Of a stretch of DNA of 64,000 nt, positions 13,105-25,015 are shown one piece after another. The DNA comes from Enchytraeus crypticus. Its lineage: Eukaryota; Annelida; Clitellata; Enchytraeida; Enchytraeidae. Each line of letters opens with the position of its first letter. Within the stretch, counting starts at the first letter, position 1. The stretch lies in contig CAJHZI010000753.1 of assembly GCA_905160935.1 (NCBI GenBank), positions 710,501-774,500 on the forward strand. Direction: 5' to 3'. The notes below the pieces were generated by a model. That model saw only the letters and a list, made by a program, of their open reading frames with translations, was not told the DNA's origin and did no database searches. A program made the position numbers and the translations under genes.

Positions 13105-14645
13105 TCAGTTAATAATATAATAATAACAACAATTAGAGTGCTACAGTCATCAATGACAACATCGAGCACTATTGAGACAAAAATCAAGCCGGCGAGCAAA
13201 AAGAAGGTCCAAAAACGGTGCAAATTCCAAAATCCGGAAATTCCGTCCAAAGTAAAGGGAGTCAAAGAAAAGGTGGTTTAGGCGCAGGTCGCTGCTCATG
13301 GACACTGGATGGAAAAGAGAGATGGAAAAGATAGGTCTTCAACAGCCTATGGAACAGCTCATAGGAAAGCAAAGGCCGATGTGATTCAAATGAAGCTTTC
13401 CGGCAAACAAATCAAGAACAATTCCACGAATACCAAACCAGGAAGAAAGACGTTCCAGAAGAATATTGTGATCCATGGTATCAAAAGAGGCCGAAAGATC
13501 AAGCATACATAATCTAGTTAAGCGTTGCGTGCACATGGCATTAACAATAGAATTGCACACAGATAGAAGCACCGTTTCAGTTGAACGATGCTTAGTATAA
13601 GCAGCTTGATGTTTATTAAATAGATCATTGTAAGAGAGATGAGTAGAAAGCCTCTGAAGAACAATTCTTTCAGTGAGTTTAGATATGTATGACTGATTAG
13701 ATATAGGCCTGTAATTCGACAATGATTCCTTATCCAGTGTGGGCTTTTTAAGCAATGGAGCAATAATTGCAAGCTTAAAAGCGCAAGGAAATATGCCAGT
13801 AGAGAGAGAGATTAACAATCAATGTTAATACAGGAGCAAGTATGTGAATGCACTTCTTTAAAAGAGAGGTTGGGATAGAGTCCAAGTCACAATGTTTGGC
13901 TGGAGAGTCTAAAACTAATTTAGTAATCTCTTCAGTTGTAACTGGAGTGAAATTAGAAAGCTCATCCTTGGAATGATTCTCTACTGGAGTATGAGGAGTA
14001 GAGTTAAGAGCTGGAGTGATAGATTCTCTAAGATTGCTTATCTTATCTGTAAAGGAATTGGAAAATTGTTCAGGCAGTGACTCAACAGGAGTAGATGGAA
14101 GAGAAGGAGAATTAGATCTATGTAAAAGATCATTAACGGTTTTCCACAATCTCTTGACATTCACAGCCTTACTGACCAAAGAGGAGTAGTACTCTTTCTT
14201 AGCATTAGCAATAGCAGTACGATAAATCTTGTGTTGCAAATTAGAAACAGTTTTCCAAAAATCTGAATGTGTATGATGCCACTTTCTTTCAGCGCTACAG
14301 CATGCAGCCTTTAGCTTTCTCAGATCAGAAGTGTACCAAGGGTTAGACTTCTTAAACTTCTTGATAGTCAGAGGTGCATGCTTATCATGTAGAGATGAAA
14401 GAGTAGTGTTATACTGTTTTACTAATTCATCAAGATCATTAGCAGGAGACTTGATCAAAGTTGAATTTTCAAGATCAGAACAAAAGAGATCAAGATCAAC
14501 GTTATTTACACACCTAAATGAAACAGTAGATGAATTTTTAATACTATCTGGCTTAACATGATTATAAGTGAATACAACAGGAAAGTGGTCTGACGGCGTG
14601 TGAGATAAAATAGTAACACTTAAAGGATCAATAGCATTGAGACTT
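13105..14645 (-). mobile_element. L2/CR1-like LINE with EN end, linker, partial RT and 3' tail
   Basis: Minus-strand frames give an endonuclease end (TPSDHFPVVF), a long linker (KFKKSNPWYTSDLRKLKAAC and onward) and the start of the RT (NYRPISNQSYISKLTERIV, LDLSASFDTMDHNILL). The frame shifts between 13775 and 13818. After the A box the RT is deleted and joins directly to the conserved C-terminal end and 3' untranslated tail (13110-13300). The tail ends in a GTAGCACTCTAATTGTTGTT-type simple repeat. Confidence 0.8.
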
Positions 14646-15640
14646 GGTGTAATAACTCCAGGACTTCCTCATTTGTAACCTTTTGAGTCCAGCTAATCCT
14701 CTCCATTCTTCTCCAAATCCACATTTCCAATGCCTCCAGTTTCCTAATATCTTCCTTTCTTAAGGTCCATGTTTCACATCCATATAATAGCGTGGTCCAA
14801 ACCAAAGTTTTCACTGTCTTTATCTTTATATCTTTCTTTAGACTTTTTGTTAATAGTTCTTTTCTGCTATCAAAGGCCGCTTTTGCTTGTGCAATCCTAC
14901 TGCATATATCTGTCTCACATTTCCCATCATCGGTTATAGTATGGCCCAAATATTTGAAACTTCTTACCTGTTCCAATTTCGTACCATTTATTGTGATATT
15001 AACTTCACCTTTATTATTGGAAACTCTCATAACCTCGGTCTTTTTTATATTAATCTTCATGCAATATCTTAGGGCCGTATCATTCAGACTATCTATTATC
15101 TTCTGCAATCCAATCTCGCTGCCCGCTACCATTCCTTGGTCATCTGCAAATCGTACATCTTGTAACATCTCTGGTGTCAATACTTTTCCATTTCCTCCTT
15201 TCATCCATTTTGTCTAGCATCTCGCTTGTGATCCAAGGTTTTTTTAGCTGTATTTGCTTTAAGAAAGCCATAAACTTCTTTTGCACCTATATTAATAGCT
15301 TCCTTTAGCTGACACCATCTTTAATTTACCCCTGTTCTTTCGTAGTCCTTCATTTCCTTAACTTTTCTTTCCACTGCTTCCTGAAAATGACTTCTTTTTT
15401 CGTTCAATCCGTTCAAATTCCATCTCTTACTGCTTTTCTTCTTAAGTATTTTCTTCAGCTGAAGCCCTACTTTTGCCATTACTAGATTGTGGTCTGAATT
15501 AATATCGGCTCCTGGATAAGCCCTTGAATTCTTCACACTATTCCTGTACCGTTGCTTTATCAGAATATAATCTATCTGGTATCTTCCCCCGTTTCCGGTG
15601 CTACCTGGTTTCTTCAATGTGTAGCGCCTTCTCTACTCAT
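14646..15640 (-). mobile_element. RTE/craniofacial-development-type LINE fragment, internally deleted
   Basis: In minus-strand order it encodes the end of an APE-type endonuclease (RYQIDYILIKQRYRNS, then the SDHNLV catalytic block), a linker (KKPWITSEMLDKMDERRKW), then the RT palm with FADDQGMVA, and the C-terminal region with LLYGCETWTL and ALEMWIWRRMERISW. The RT fingers and first palm motifs between the linker and FADD are missing. The coding sequence breaks off at EEVLEL, where a different LINE begins (about 14645). These are fossil pieces, not an active element. Confidence 0.8.
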
Positions 15641-16164
15641 GTTTGAACCAAGTGTTGGACACCACTAATCTCATTCTTATGGTAAATGTGCTTAAAAAAT
15701 ACATGAATGCCTAATAACTGTCACATTTTTCACGTGAGTAAAAATATGTCAATGAGAAAAGGCGAAAGGTGGTATTTATTCCTGTACATTTCAATATTTC
15801 TTAAAATATTGTAAGTTGATCAACAACAAAAAATAGATAAAATAGATAAAAATAAATTCAATAGATATTTAGCTTTATTACTCTATCTGGAAAATTCTCC
15901 TTGATTATAACAAGCAAATGGAATGCTTCGTCAATTCAAAAATATATTTTATCACTAGGCCTATATATTAGAAACGTTTATAATTAAGTGGAAATGTCAT
16001 GGCTAAAATTTGATCCAATATTTCAGAGACAAAGTGCAATTTATTAACATAAAAATGTCAAATAAGGACAATTTGGTAAACGCGTGTACTTCTACAGAAA
16101 AATGATCACATTATATAACGTTTGCTATCAACAGAATCAGTAATAAACTTCATAATTTACCTTA

Positions 16165-16700
16165 AGGTTTCAAATTTGAGTCCAGCTAATCCTTTTCATT
16201 CTTTTCCATATCCACATTTCCAATGCCTCTAGTTTCCTGATATTTTTTCCTTGATGTCCAAGTTTCACATCCATATAATAGCGTGGTCCATACCAAGGTT
16301 TTCGCTATCTTTATCCTAGTGTCTTTCTTTAGGCTTTTTGTTAAAAGTTCTTTCCTAATATCGAAGGCTTATTTTGCTTGTGCTTTATCCGACTGTATAT
16401 TTCAATCTCACATTTCCCATCATCTGTAATAAGTGTACACATTTCCCATCATCTGTAATCATCTGTATAATCACCTCTATTCTGGTATGATCTAAATATT
16501 TTAACTCCTTACATGTTCCAATTTCGTAACAATTATTATAATATTGACTTCACCTCTATGCTGGGATACTCTCATCACTTTTGTCTCTTTGATGTTAATC
16601 TTAATTCCATATTTAAATGCCGTATCATTCAGATTATCCATTATCTTCTGTAGACCAGTCTCGCTTCCCGCTAGCATTCCTTTGTAACGCTACAATTCCT
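16165..16700 (-). mobile_element. Second, more decayed copy of the RTE-type LINE RT region
   Basis: Closely resembles 14680-15150 in the same orientation (for example cacatttccaatgcctctag and tcacatccatataatagcg) with many substitutions and small insertions. A short duplication (cacatttcccatcatctgta) is present at 16408-16460. No open frame remains. Confidence 0.75.
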
Positions 16701-16959
16701 TTGTATCGCTATCTGTTATTAATTTTAAAATTTGTGTCGGAACCATCCTTACCATTTAGGTAAAGATGAATATATGTTGTTAGATACTCTAAGACAGTGT
16801 AAATACAAAAACTAATACTTATGTGTATTGTTCTTATTATCTTTATATAATGTCAAACATTCTCCATAATATCTTATTGAAGCCTTTGATAGATAGCTGA
16901 AACGAAAAGTGTTCTTTGCTCCTGAAACTGGCAAAGGAGAAAGTATCTTCTAGAGATCT

Positions 16960-17085
16960 GTTCGGTTCGGTTGGGACGAAGCCAGGGTTCGGGTTCGGCC
17001 AAAGTCTGGGTTCGGGTTCGGTTCGGTTCGGTCAAAATTCCAGTTTTTAGGGTTCGGTTCGGTTCGGGTTCGGTTCGATTCCCAT
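16960..17085 (+). repeat. GGTTC-rich repeat
   Basis: Irregular runs of ggttcggttcgg and gggttcgggttcgg with breaks (gggacgaagccag, caaaattcc). Unusual GC content for the region. Confidence 0.8.
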
Positions 17086-17139
17086 CTTTACTGGAAATAG
17101 TTCTGTGAGCCTCGCGTTTTGCTTCAAATCTCTGAATTG

Positions 17140-17345
17140 TCGTAGTGATAAGTAGAAGTGATAAGACGTAGTACGATATAATAAGCGATTCCTAATGATA
17201 ATTAGTGATAAGCTACAAGTGATGCTAAGTAAAGAAAAGCGATAAAGCGATAGGAGCAAGCAGTGATAAGTGATAAGTAATATTGGCAGTGATAATCAGT
17301 TATAAGCGGTAATAATAAATAAGCGATATCAATACTCATTAATAA
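17140..17345. repeat. Degenerate (GC)GATAAGTGATAAG repeat
   Basis: Many diverged copies of gataagtgataa/gcgataag/agcgataa. It lies just downstream of the GGTTC repeat. No open frame of note. Confidence 0.65.
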
Positions 17346-17436
17346 GATGCGATATATGTTAATAAAGAAAATGTCTTTATTTCGACTCGTCGCATATTTC
17401 TGTATTACAGTTCTTTATTCTAATTGTTTTATGTTC

Positions 17437-17716
17437 CTCGTGTTGTTTCCGGGTTGTTTAAAGAATTGACCAACCGGTGACTGCACGTGTCATAGAAGGA
17501 GACTAAAGCACTAAAACCATACCAACGTCAAAAAGGGCATTCGGTTGGTGAGAGCCTAGGCTCTAGAATTTTGCTACAAAAATTCAAACGAATGGAAAAG
17601 TCTCAAATAGGGATTGACTGGTAAGATAATGCAGGACAGAGATGATTTGAGATAGTCTATTCGAATCCCGCCAATAGTTAAACTGAGATTCAAGGAAAGA
17701 TGATGCTGATGATGAT
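17437..17716 (+). repeat. Dispersed repeat family A, near-complete copy
   Basis: Starts ctcgtgttgtttccgggttg, continues gaccaaccggtgactgcacg, aaaagggcattcggttggtg and agcctaggctctagaatttt, then gtctattcgaatcccgccaa. It ends in a GATGATGCTGATGATGATT simple repeat. About 275 bases; no RT coding sequence is seen. Confidence 0.75.
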
Positions 17717-18027
17717 TCTAATTTTTTTATGTGTTTCCTATTGTTATGTTCGACGCACTGAAGAATATACCCCCAGTTAACTGCATTTGTCGTAAGAAGC
17801 AAGTGATCTTGAACTTAGGAATGCAACTGGAAGCCACCTCAGAAGCCATATTATTCCCGAGCTCTAGACTACATTGGGATGTGGATAAGATATAGCCGTT
17901 TGTTAATTGATTGATTCTTTTATCGATTGAGTACTTTTTATGTAGGGTGAAAGCAGAATTTAGTATGAATATGTGCCATGAACCTGCCACTTGTCAGAAA
18001 ACCAGAGTGAGAGAGAGAGAGAGATAG
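17717..18027 (+). repeat. Dispersed repeat family B with GA tail
   Basis: Shares a related head with family A (ctgaagaatatacccccagt), then ggaagccacctcagaagcca, attcccgagctctagactac and ccatgaacctgccacttgtc, ending in (GA)n at 18007-18027. It directly follows a family A copy. Confidence 0.65.
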
Positions 18028-18109
18028 GAATAATCTAACGAGACTGGGCTTTAAACCAGATATAACTTAATTCAGACTTTTGAGCTGACATAACTGCACT
18101 GCACTGGCT

Positions 18110-18600
18110 TAGAGTCTCCGAACGAATAAAATTCAAGATAGCTTCCTTGACTTTCAAAGGTTTAAATTATGGTAAACCATCCTATCTGTCTGATCTTTTA
18201 TCAATCTATCAACCCTCTCGTAGTCTTCGTTCCTCTAGTAAAAACCTTCTCACTGTACCAAACATTAAATCTGCCATGGGCAGACATCGTCTTCATGTTT
18301 TCTGCTCCAACAATATGGAACTCTTTGTCACTAGATCTTCGATCTTGCAACTGTATTGATACTTTCCTTGGCAAGCTAAAAACCCTTCTCTTTACGCCAT
18401 AGGTCTAAATTTTGACCCGCTTGCCATGGATCTTGGACTTGCACTGTTTTGATCTCGCTTTCTCTTGTGATCTCAATGTACTCAGTCGTCATCATGTGGT
18501 GCTTTTGCGCCTGTTGGTGTAAAGTCTGCAAGAGACATCTTTGACATTGCCTTATGGCGAGGAACCGGACGTTAAATTCTTATTGACTGATAGGTTGACC
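18110..18600 (+). mobile_element. CR1/L2-type LINE 3' end (RT C-terminus plus 3' UTR)
   Basis: Two overlapping frames encode the typical LINE C-terminus (PSYLSDLLSIYQPSRSLRSS, then APTIWNSL, DLRSCN, FLGKLKTLLF) with a frameshift between them near 18280. The 3' UTR ends in tggcgaggaaccggacgtta and a TTGACTGA-type tail. The 5' part is missing. Confidence 0.75.
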
Positions 18601-19079
18601 GACATTCACGTTAACTACATGAAAATCTTACAGATAAATGCTATATTAACAGCAACATAAATTAAAATCAATTGAGACTCCTTTACGCTATGATACGACC
18701 TCGTTATTTCTTGGATATGCATGTCAACAATAAATACGTTTATGAAAATAGCATCAGCAATTTTCTTAAATAATTTATGTAGTATTCTCCCGCTAAATCT
18801 GTGCGCCCTATAATAGGCAGAGGCAGTGAGTTGAATGGCGGAAGGCCACTGTTGGCGATAGTCTGTCATAAATCTGTAATGTAGTTCAACAAAATGAGTA
18901 GAGTTAGAGAACTCATGGAATAAGGCTACAGGTCACCCTACAACATTAGTCGGTATTGAATCACGATTGTCACCTGAGTACGAAACTAATTGATTGAGAG
19001 AAACAGTAGCAAATATCAATAACAAAATATCAAATGACTCACATTTGCTGTACGCTTAACGTGAAGCAACATTAATGCC

Positions 19080-19490
19080 GTTAATCTCCGTGTTGTGTAC
19101 GGGACAGTGAAGAATATATCAACAGTTACTGAACCTATCGTAACAGACGACTAAGAAAGAACTTAGAAGAACAATGGGAAACCGCATCAAAAGCCATAAT
19201 TCTTTTTTTTTCAAAGCTTTGGACTACTTAAGATATTGATAAGCACACACTTTTGTGAATGGATTAACTTGTTGATCAATAGCATGTTTTTATGGAGCGT
19301 AATAAAAAGAATTAATATCGAGGAAATGGAAAATAATAGAGTTTTGTGGAGGAACATCATAGAGAAATCTTTAGCTCTAACCAGCCCCAGCATGATCACA
19401 TGACAAGATAGCAGACTCTGAGTAAAAATATGTACATTGGACCTGCGAGATAACAGAACAAGAGAGCGAGAGAGACAGAGAGAGAGAACA
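19080..19490 (+). repeat. Dispersed repeat family B with GA tail
   Basis: gtgttgtgtacgggacagtg, aagaatatatcaacagttac, gaaccgcatc-like block, gaatggattaacttgttgat, gtacattggacctgcgagat, then GA-rich tail to 19488. Confidence 0.65.
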
Positions 19491-19802
19491 TTAATTCAGC
19501 ACTTAATTCAAAAAGTTTGGATTAATAACAGTCAATCGTAAATTAGTCTGAACCGAAATTTGAGTTTAAACTAGGGTTAATTTTTATGTATATTTTCAAT
19601 TTTTAAATGACATGTGCACAAATATATTTTCTGTAACTTTTGTGTGGTTAACATATTCCTACTCACTAAATGGTTGCAGTGTTTAAATAATTGTACATTG
19701 TATTATATTTATCGTTGCCTTTATTTGTTACAATATGCAAATATTAATTTCATGCACGGTTTAATTTTGCTGAGTATTATAGAATATGAACTATGATAAA
19801 AT

Positions 19803-19945
19803 ATTTAGCACCGATTTTGGACCTTCTGTTTACTCGCCGGCTTAATTTTGTCTCAATAGTGCTCGATGTTGTCATTAATGACTGTAGCACTCTAAAATTG
19901 CTGTTATTATTGTTGTTATTATTATTAATTATTATTCGGCAATGT
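19803..19945 (+). mobile_element. Solitary L2-like LINE 3' tail
   Basis: Contains ccgattttggaccttctg, a gccggcttaattttgtctca block, gtgctcgatgttgtcattaa and gactgtagcactctaaa, then a TTATTATTGTTG tail. No coding part is attached. Confidence 0.7.
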
Positions 19946-20540
19946 TTATTAAAGTACTCTAGCAAAGCAAGTTTGGTTATATGGGCTACAATTGATGATT
20001 AGCTAAACTAATTAGTCACAAACGTATTCAATAAATGCCATTCCACCGATCAATTATCTTATTTCTATTTAAAGATGTCGTCAATGTAACCAGTTCTCTG
20101 CAAATGCTTGATGCTTTCTACCTATCATTACGCAAATATTCACTGGCATTTTAGAGCACTTTGTTGCAGAGACTGTTCTATGACATTTGGCCTCTTCTCT
20201 AAAATTAGATCCTGTTTCATTACGTTGTTTACCTACGTAACATGCAGGTCGACATATGAGGCCTATCTGATTTGTCTATTATTGAAACTGATACGCCGAT
20301 AGTTACTACAGTAAGCTTAATGGTAACGCATTTTATTTATATAGTCTAATTAAGGAAATCTCTTTTCAGGAGTGTAAATGTATATTATTGTGAGGTAACT
20401 GAGCTGTCAATCATTTTCGTCGCTAAATATATTCTACCAAGCTAATCAATATGTTACTGAATAAAATATATAGTAAAGCAAAAGTTTCCAGACCAATTTT
20501 AAAAATATTTGGCGAAAGCCATTTCTTTAATGCGCATAAT

Positions 20541-20573
20541 AGTGAAATAATCAACTAAGTTGATCATTTCACT
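20541..20573. repeat. Near-perfect inverted repeat, about 16-bp arms
   Basis: agtgaaataatcaact against aagttgatcatttcact, one mismatch, essentially no loop. Confidence 0.9.
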
Positions 20574-20589
20574 TAATGATCACTTTTAA

Positions 20590-20800
20590 TACCACAGGTT
20601 AAACCTTTAGACAATTTAGACCATTTTCTGTATAACCAGTCCAGTGAATGTCCGAGATTCTACTCTCAGTTCATCGCGGTTGGGATTCGAACCCACGAGG
20701 GTATAATGAACCCCAGGATCTGTCATTTAAAACTATTTCTTTGACTATTCTAACGAAGACCCCTTGCGACACATTTAGCTATCACCTCCGTTCTGGTATT
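20590..20800 (-). mobile_element. tRNA-like SINE, third type
   Basis: Minus-strand B box in gggattcgaacccacgaggg. Flanking aatgtccgagattctactct and ccaggatctgtcatttaaaa recur at 44150-44330 and, in part, 50080-50240. Confidence 0.55.
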
Positions 20801-21569
20801 TTTTGCTTACGCCACTTTTTATACAAATTTTCGATCAATAAATCCATTTATAAGAAATAGAGATAAAACCTTTTTGAGCTTCAGTTTTAGTGTTCTGCAT
20901 AAGATTAATATTTAAAATAGTTCTATGTCATTTAATATTTAAAAAGTATAATGTTATTTCTCTTCTTCGTAGTTCCATCGTCCACTACTCTCAAAATATT
21001 TTCGGGTGCCTCTGTCGGTCTTTGTTCAGGTTTAAACTTCGATAATCAACTTATTATAGACTATGTGAGATAGTATGTGCCAAATTGAACATGCGAAAAT
21101 AGCGTTTTCTCAAAATGATGTTTAACAACATCAAAAAACGTGGAAAAAGATTTTGTACTAAAGTCATATTAATTGACATACTCTATTGACGATAAAATAT
21201 AAAATGACATTTGGTTGGCTCATTTGATAATGATAATTTCGATTCAGAAAGGCCATTTACATGTATAGTAACTTTTAAGGTTAGCCGAACAAAAACTCTC
21301 TAAAGGCAAATGAATTGCTAACGAAGAACAACAAAAGTCTAAAGATATATTTAAAAATAGTCATTCTAGAATTATCGATAGTAATTCTGGATGAATTAGA
21401 CCCCTAAATTAATAAATTAATTTTATATTTCCCCTATCGTATTGTCTCCTATGTAAAATATACAATTAATATAATCATTCTAGTTTAACGTGTGAGCTAT
21501 TTTTATTTATATATATATATATATACAGTATATATACTGTATATATGCATATTTAGTTATATATAGGCC

Positions 21570-21655
<86 letters not shown>

Positions 21656-22189
21656 ATATATATATATATATGTATGTGTTACTATATAATTTTTCAGCAC
21701 ATTAGTGAAGTTTTCATGAGAGAGTTTTGGATGGATTTATTCTATTTTTAAATAGGCAGCTGACGCTTTCTTATTCTAAAATTTTGTATTGAGATAATCG
21801 TCTGTAAAATCTCACACGTGCAGTGCATTAAATTTTAAATTTTATGATTATGATAAACACAGGCATACGACATTAACTTTGTTTTTAGCATGCCATTAAA
21901 TTAAATTAATGTTAAAATCATTTGTTCTTGAAAGGCTTTTAGGATTTAGAAAAATTGAAAGCTTTTTCCAACATTTATGTACTTAGTAGTGCATAAACGC
22001 AATATATATGGATAGATATCATAAAATAGGCAATAAGCATGTGCATAGTTAAATATTCTACTTTATGCTTGCTAAATACGAAATTATGATCACAGTTGGC
22101 TGCAAAGCAGCACTTGGAAAATGCTGAAGTTTGATTTAGTAAAAAAAATAAATTTGCATCTTGCGCTCCCTAAAACTGATATAAACTAT

Positions 22190-22276
22190 CTTCATGAAAC
22201 ACGACTTGTAAGTCGTGTTTCATGAAGACTTGTAAGTCATCCAGTACTTGAACACTTACTAGAGTAAGTGTTCAAG
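22190..22276. repeat. Two adjacent perfect hairpins
   Basis: Hairpin 1: 18-bp arms 22190-22207/22210-22227 (cttcatgaaacacgactt), 2-base loop. Hairpin 2: 14-bp arms 22247-22260/22263-22276 (cttgaacacttact), 2-base loop. A 19-bp spacer repeats acttgtaagt from hairpin 1. Confidence 0.95.
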
Positions 22277-22473
22277 AGGATGAAAACAGGGCCAACTCTA
22301 AACAAATTATTGTGTGAAACAGCTCATTGATGGATATTCTTTTTATGAAGAAATGGTAGTATATGCATTAGAGCAAGAATTTAGTGAAACTGTAAAGATG
22401 AAGACAAAGTAGTGTCTCTACACAAGTAACTTCAGTGCTTGGGTGGACTTATCCATTTCGCTAGTACCCTTCC

Positions 22474-22615
22474 TTAGACTGATTACCCGGATTTTGGCTT
22501 GCACCGTTTAAGGACCACCCACATGCTGCTCTTCGGTTTTGATTTGGTTCCATAGTGTTCGATGTTGTCATGGACAACAGTAGCACTCTAATTATATTGT
22601 TGTTGTTGTTATAGC
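22474..22615 (+). mobile_element. Solitary L2-like LINE 3' tail, diverged subtype
   Basis: cccggattttggcttgcacc, then ggttttgatttggttccata and gtgttcgatgttgtcatgga, ending gtagcactctaattatattg and GTT repeats. Confidence 0.65.
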
Positions 22616-23942
22616 TATAGTCAATATCACTCGTGACGAAGACTGTTGCACGTCTGAAAAGCTGGAGCCACGGAACTAAAAGTAGAGGTTCCTATTTTTA
22701 AAAAGCGAAGCAAAAACGAAATATATTCTTCAAGGTTCCGACAATTGCAAGAACTCTCACCTTTGGAAAGCTTGTTTTTCAAAATTATAATTAATAATTG
22801 TCCCAAAAAGAACTAATTAAAGAATTAATTAAACTGAGATACAGGCTATGCCTATGTGAGTGACATTAGTCATTTATTGTCTACTACAGCGCTCTATATT
22901 GAGCACCGTACTCTAAGTAGAAGTCTGGACTTGGACTGATTAATACACAACAACAGTAAGATACTTAATGAAATACGGTCTCACCGTCTGGTAATCCCTT
23001 TACTACTCTGTAGCACACAGAACTAACGTGTTGAAGGAACGGATTTATGAAGTTTCTATGAAAAGGAGATGCGCATTTGCTAATAAATTAAGAAGCTACG
23101 AAGACCCCAATTTATCAAGCCGTATGTCCTATGAGATGACTTGGAAATTCCAATTTACCATTCGCAGCAGTAACGCTATTCAGACAGAAATAAATGGACT
23201 GCACTGGCTGACAGCAGGCTGTTTACAGACCTCTGCCTTTATTAGCATTCGCATAATTAAGAAAAACAAATCTATTTGTTTTCACATATTAGCTGAAACA
23301 TGTATTTGTTATGTGCTTAGAAGTTTGTAGAAATAGAAATTTGTGTAGGCCTCTCTTTAAGGAAGTTAAAAAGATACATACTACCTAAAGCAAGATGATA
23401 TAGCATTTTCTAAAGTAAATTTCATATATCAGCAAATATTGCGATAATACAGGAAACGTTTGAAACTGGTGGCTTTTAATACTGAAATTAAATGTACGCC
23501 GAATTTGATTGATTAGTTTGCCCTTACACAAGATGATGACGATGCAGATAATTTCCATGGAGATACCGTCTCTTGGATGAACTAACGTATAATCTTTGTT
23601 ATCTTCCCTCGTCGTATAAATTATTCCTACCTCATGAATTCCAGGCTATCGGTATTAATAAGATACATGTACACATATCAGCAGAGTATTTGAAGTTTAG
23701 TTTGCACTTACATGCCGTCGAGCAGGAAACTGACTTTAAAATTGCTTTAGCTTTTCTTTGAAATTCCTAAATCTTAAACAAAATATTCTAAATTGAATAT
23801 AAAATGTGGTGCATATTAAAGTCTGGATGTTTTGAATTACTGCCGGTTTAGTAGGATTGACTAATTCTGGGGTTATTCTCAAATGGATGGGTTCGTGACT
23901 AGGGCAACTATGACGTTATATATCATTAGCTATATAGCACAA

Positions 23943-24010
23943 TCAATCAATCATTAAGAATTTAACGTCCGGTTCCTCGCCATAAGGCAATGTCAATGAC
24001 GTCACAGGGA
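23943..24010 (-). mobile_element. LINE 3' UTR end, solitary
   Basis: Minus-strand match to the 3' end of the LINE at 18110-18600 (aacgtccggttcctcgccat, then aaggcaatgtcaatgacg), with an ATCAATCAATC tail. Confidence 0.6.
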
Positions 24011-24766
24011 AGCAACTTGTAGCAGATAGGATATCTTGATGAACACTATTTCCATACATTGCCGCTTGATCTTTAATTGAAGACTCTTTGAGAGGACAGA
24101 GAATATTAGCATTGTAGAGTGTAGACACTGATAATTGCCTACAAGTTTTCTTAGGCGAGATTCTAAAAATTAAACTACTGATAGGCTCTTTTATATCAGC
24201 TTTCCTTCATAAGCTTTTTCATATTTCGTACGTTTACTATACTTAAGTGTATTCAATTTTGTACTGTTTTTATTTAACTTTTTGGAAATTTTAAGAAAAT
24301 ATACAATTAAGGCAACCGAAAATATCACACATTACATTCAGAATAATTTTCAGTAGACCAATTCATGAGAAAAGTTAATTGGAGCATTGGCTCTTTACAT
24401 ACACCACGCTGTTACCACTCCCGCACAACTTGTTCTCGAAAAGTATCGTTGAAAACGTGTGAGAAAATTACTTGTCATCAGGTTCATTATTAGCTGTCAG
24501 TTGTTTGAGTCTCGGCGATGAATACTTCGTACTAGGTGTGTAATGTATAGTGCTTAGAATCAGAGGCTGCTGTAAAAGAGCTTTAGATTTAACGCATGTT
24601 GAGGTATATACATGTAACTACTGAAATTCTTGATTCTTCCGTTAGATGTCCGATATGTAGATAAGCATAATGTAGAGTATACATAATTTTGAAAGACAAT
24701 GAAAATTTGCATTCTGCTTTAGCGCTTGATCATTATGTTAAGGGATTAAAGGAGCTTAAACAACTT

Positions 24767-25015
24767 ATCATAGCTATACGTTGTGTAAGCCTAGACTTAA
24801 GACAGTCTTATGAAAGCTTTCTTTTTCTCTTAGTGTGATTGATAGGTGGTACTCTTTGAGTGAGGAGATTGTGAATGCGGTGTGGTAAATAGTTTTAGCA
24901 TCAAACTGGATGTTGTAATAGCCCTTGGCTTTCTTCTTTTTTTCTGCTACCTCAGTTTGAAGGAGAAATAGAATAATGAAAGATGGTAGCAGGTCTGGTA
25001 ACTTCTGACTGTTTA
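24767..25015 (+). mobile_element. CR1/Jockey LINE C-terminal remnant
   Basis: Plus-strand translation gives the decayed LINE end SYTLCKPRLKTVL...VIDRWYSLSEEIVNAV with stops. It is clearly related to 45100-45385 and to the end of the LINE at 32190-33488. Confidence 0.65.

Noticed and set aside
16960..17085. Telomeric array
   Set aside because: The unit is irregular and not a known telomere repeat; too short, with interruptions.
20680..20700. tRNA-like gggattcgaacccacg on the minus strand
   Set aside because: Looks like a tRNA T-arm, but the rest of the cloverleaf is absent and the segment recurs at 44250; SINE.
23028..23330. 100-codon plus-strand frame
   Set aside because: No domain or motif; flanks are AT-rich with no splice support.
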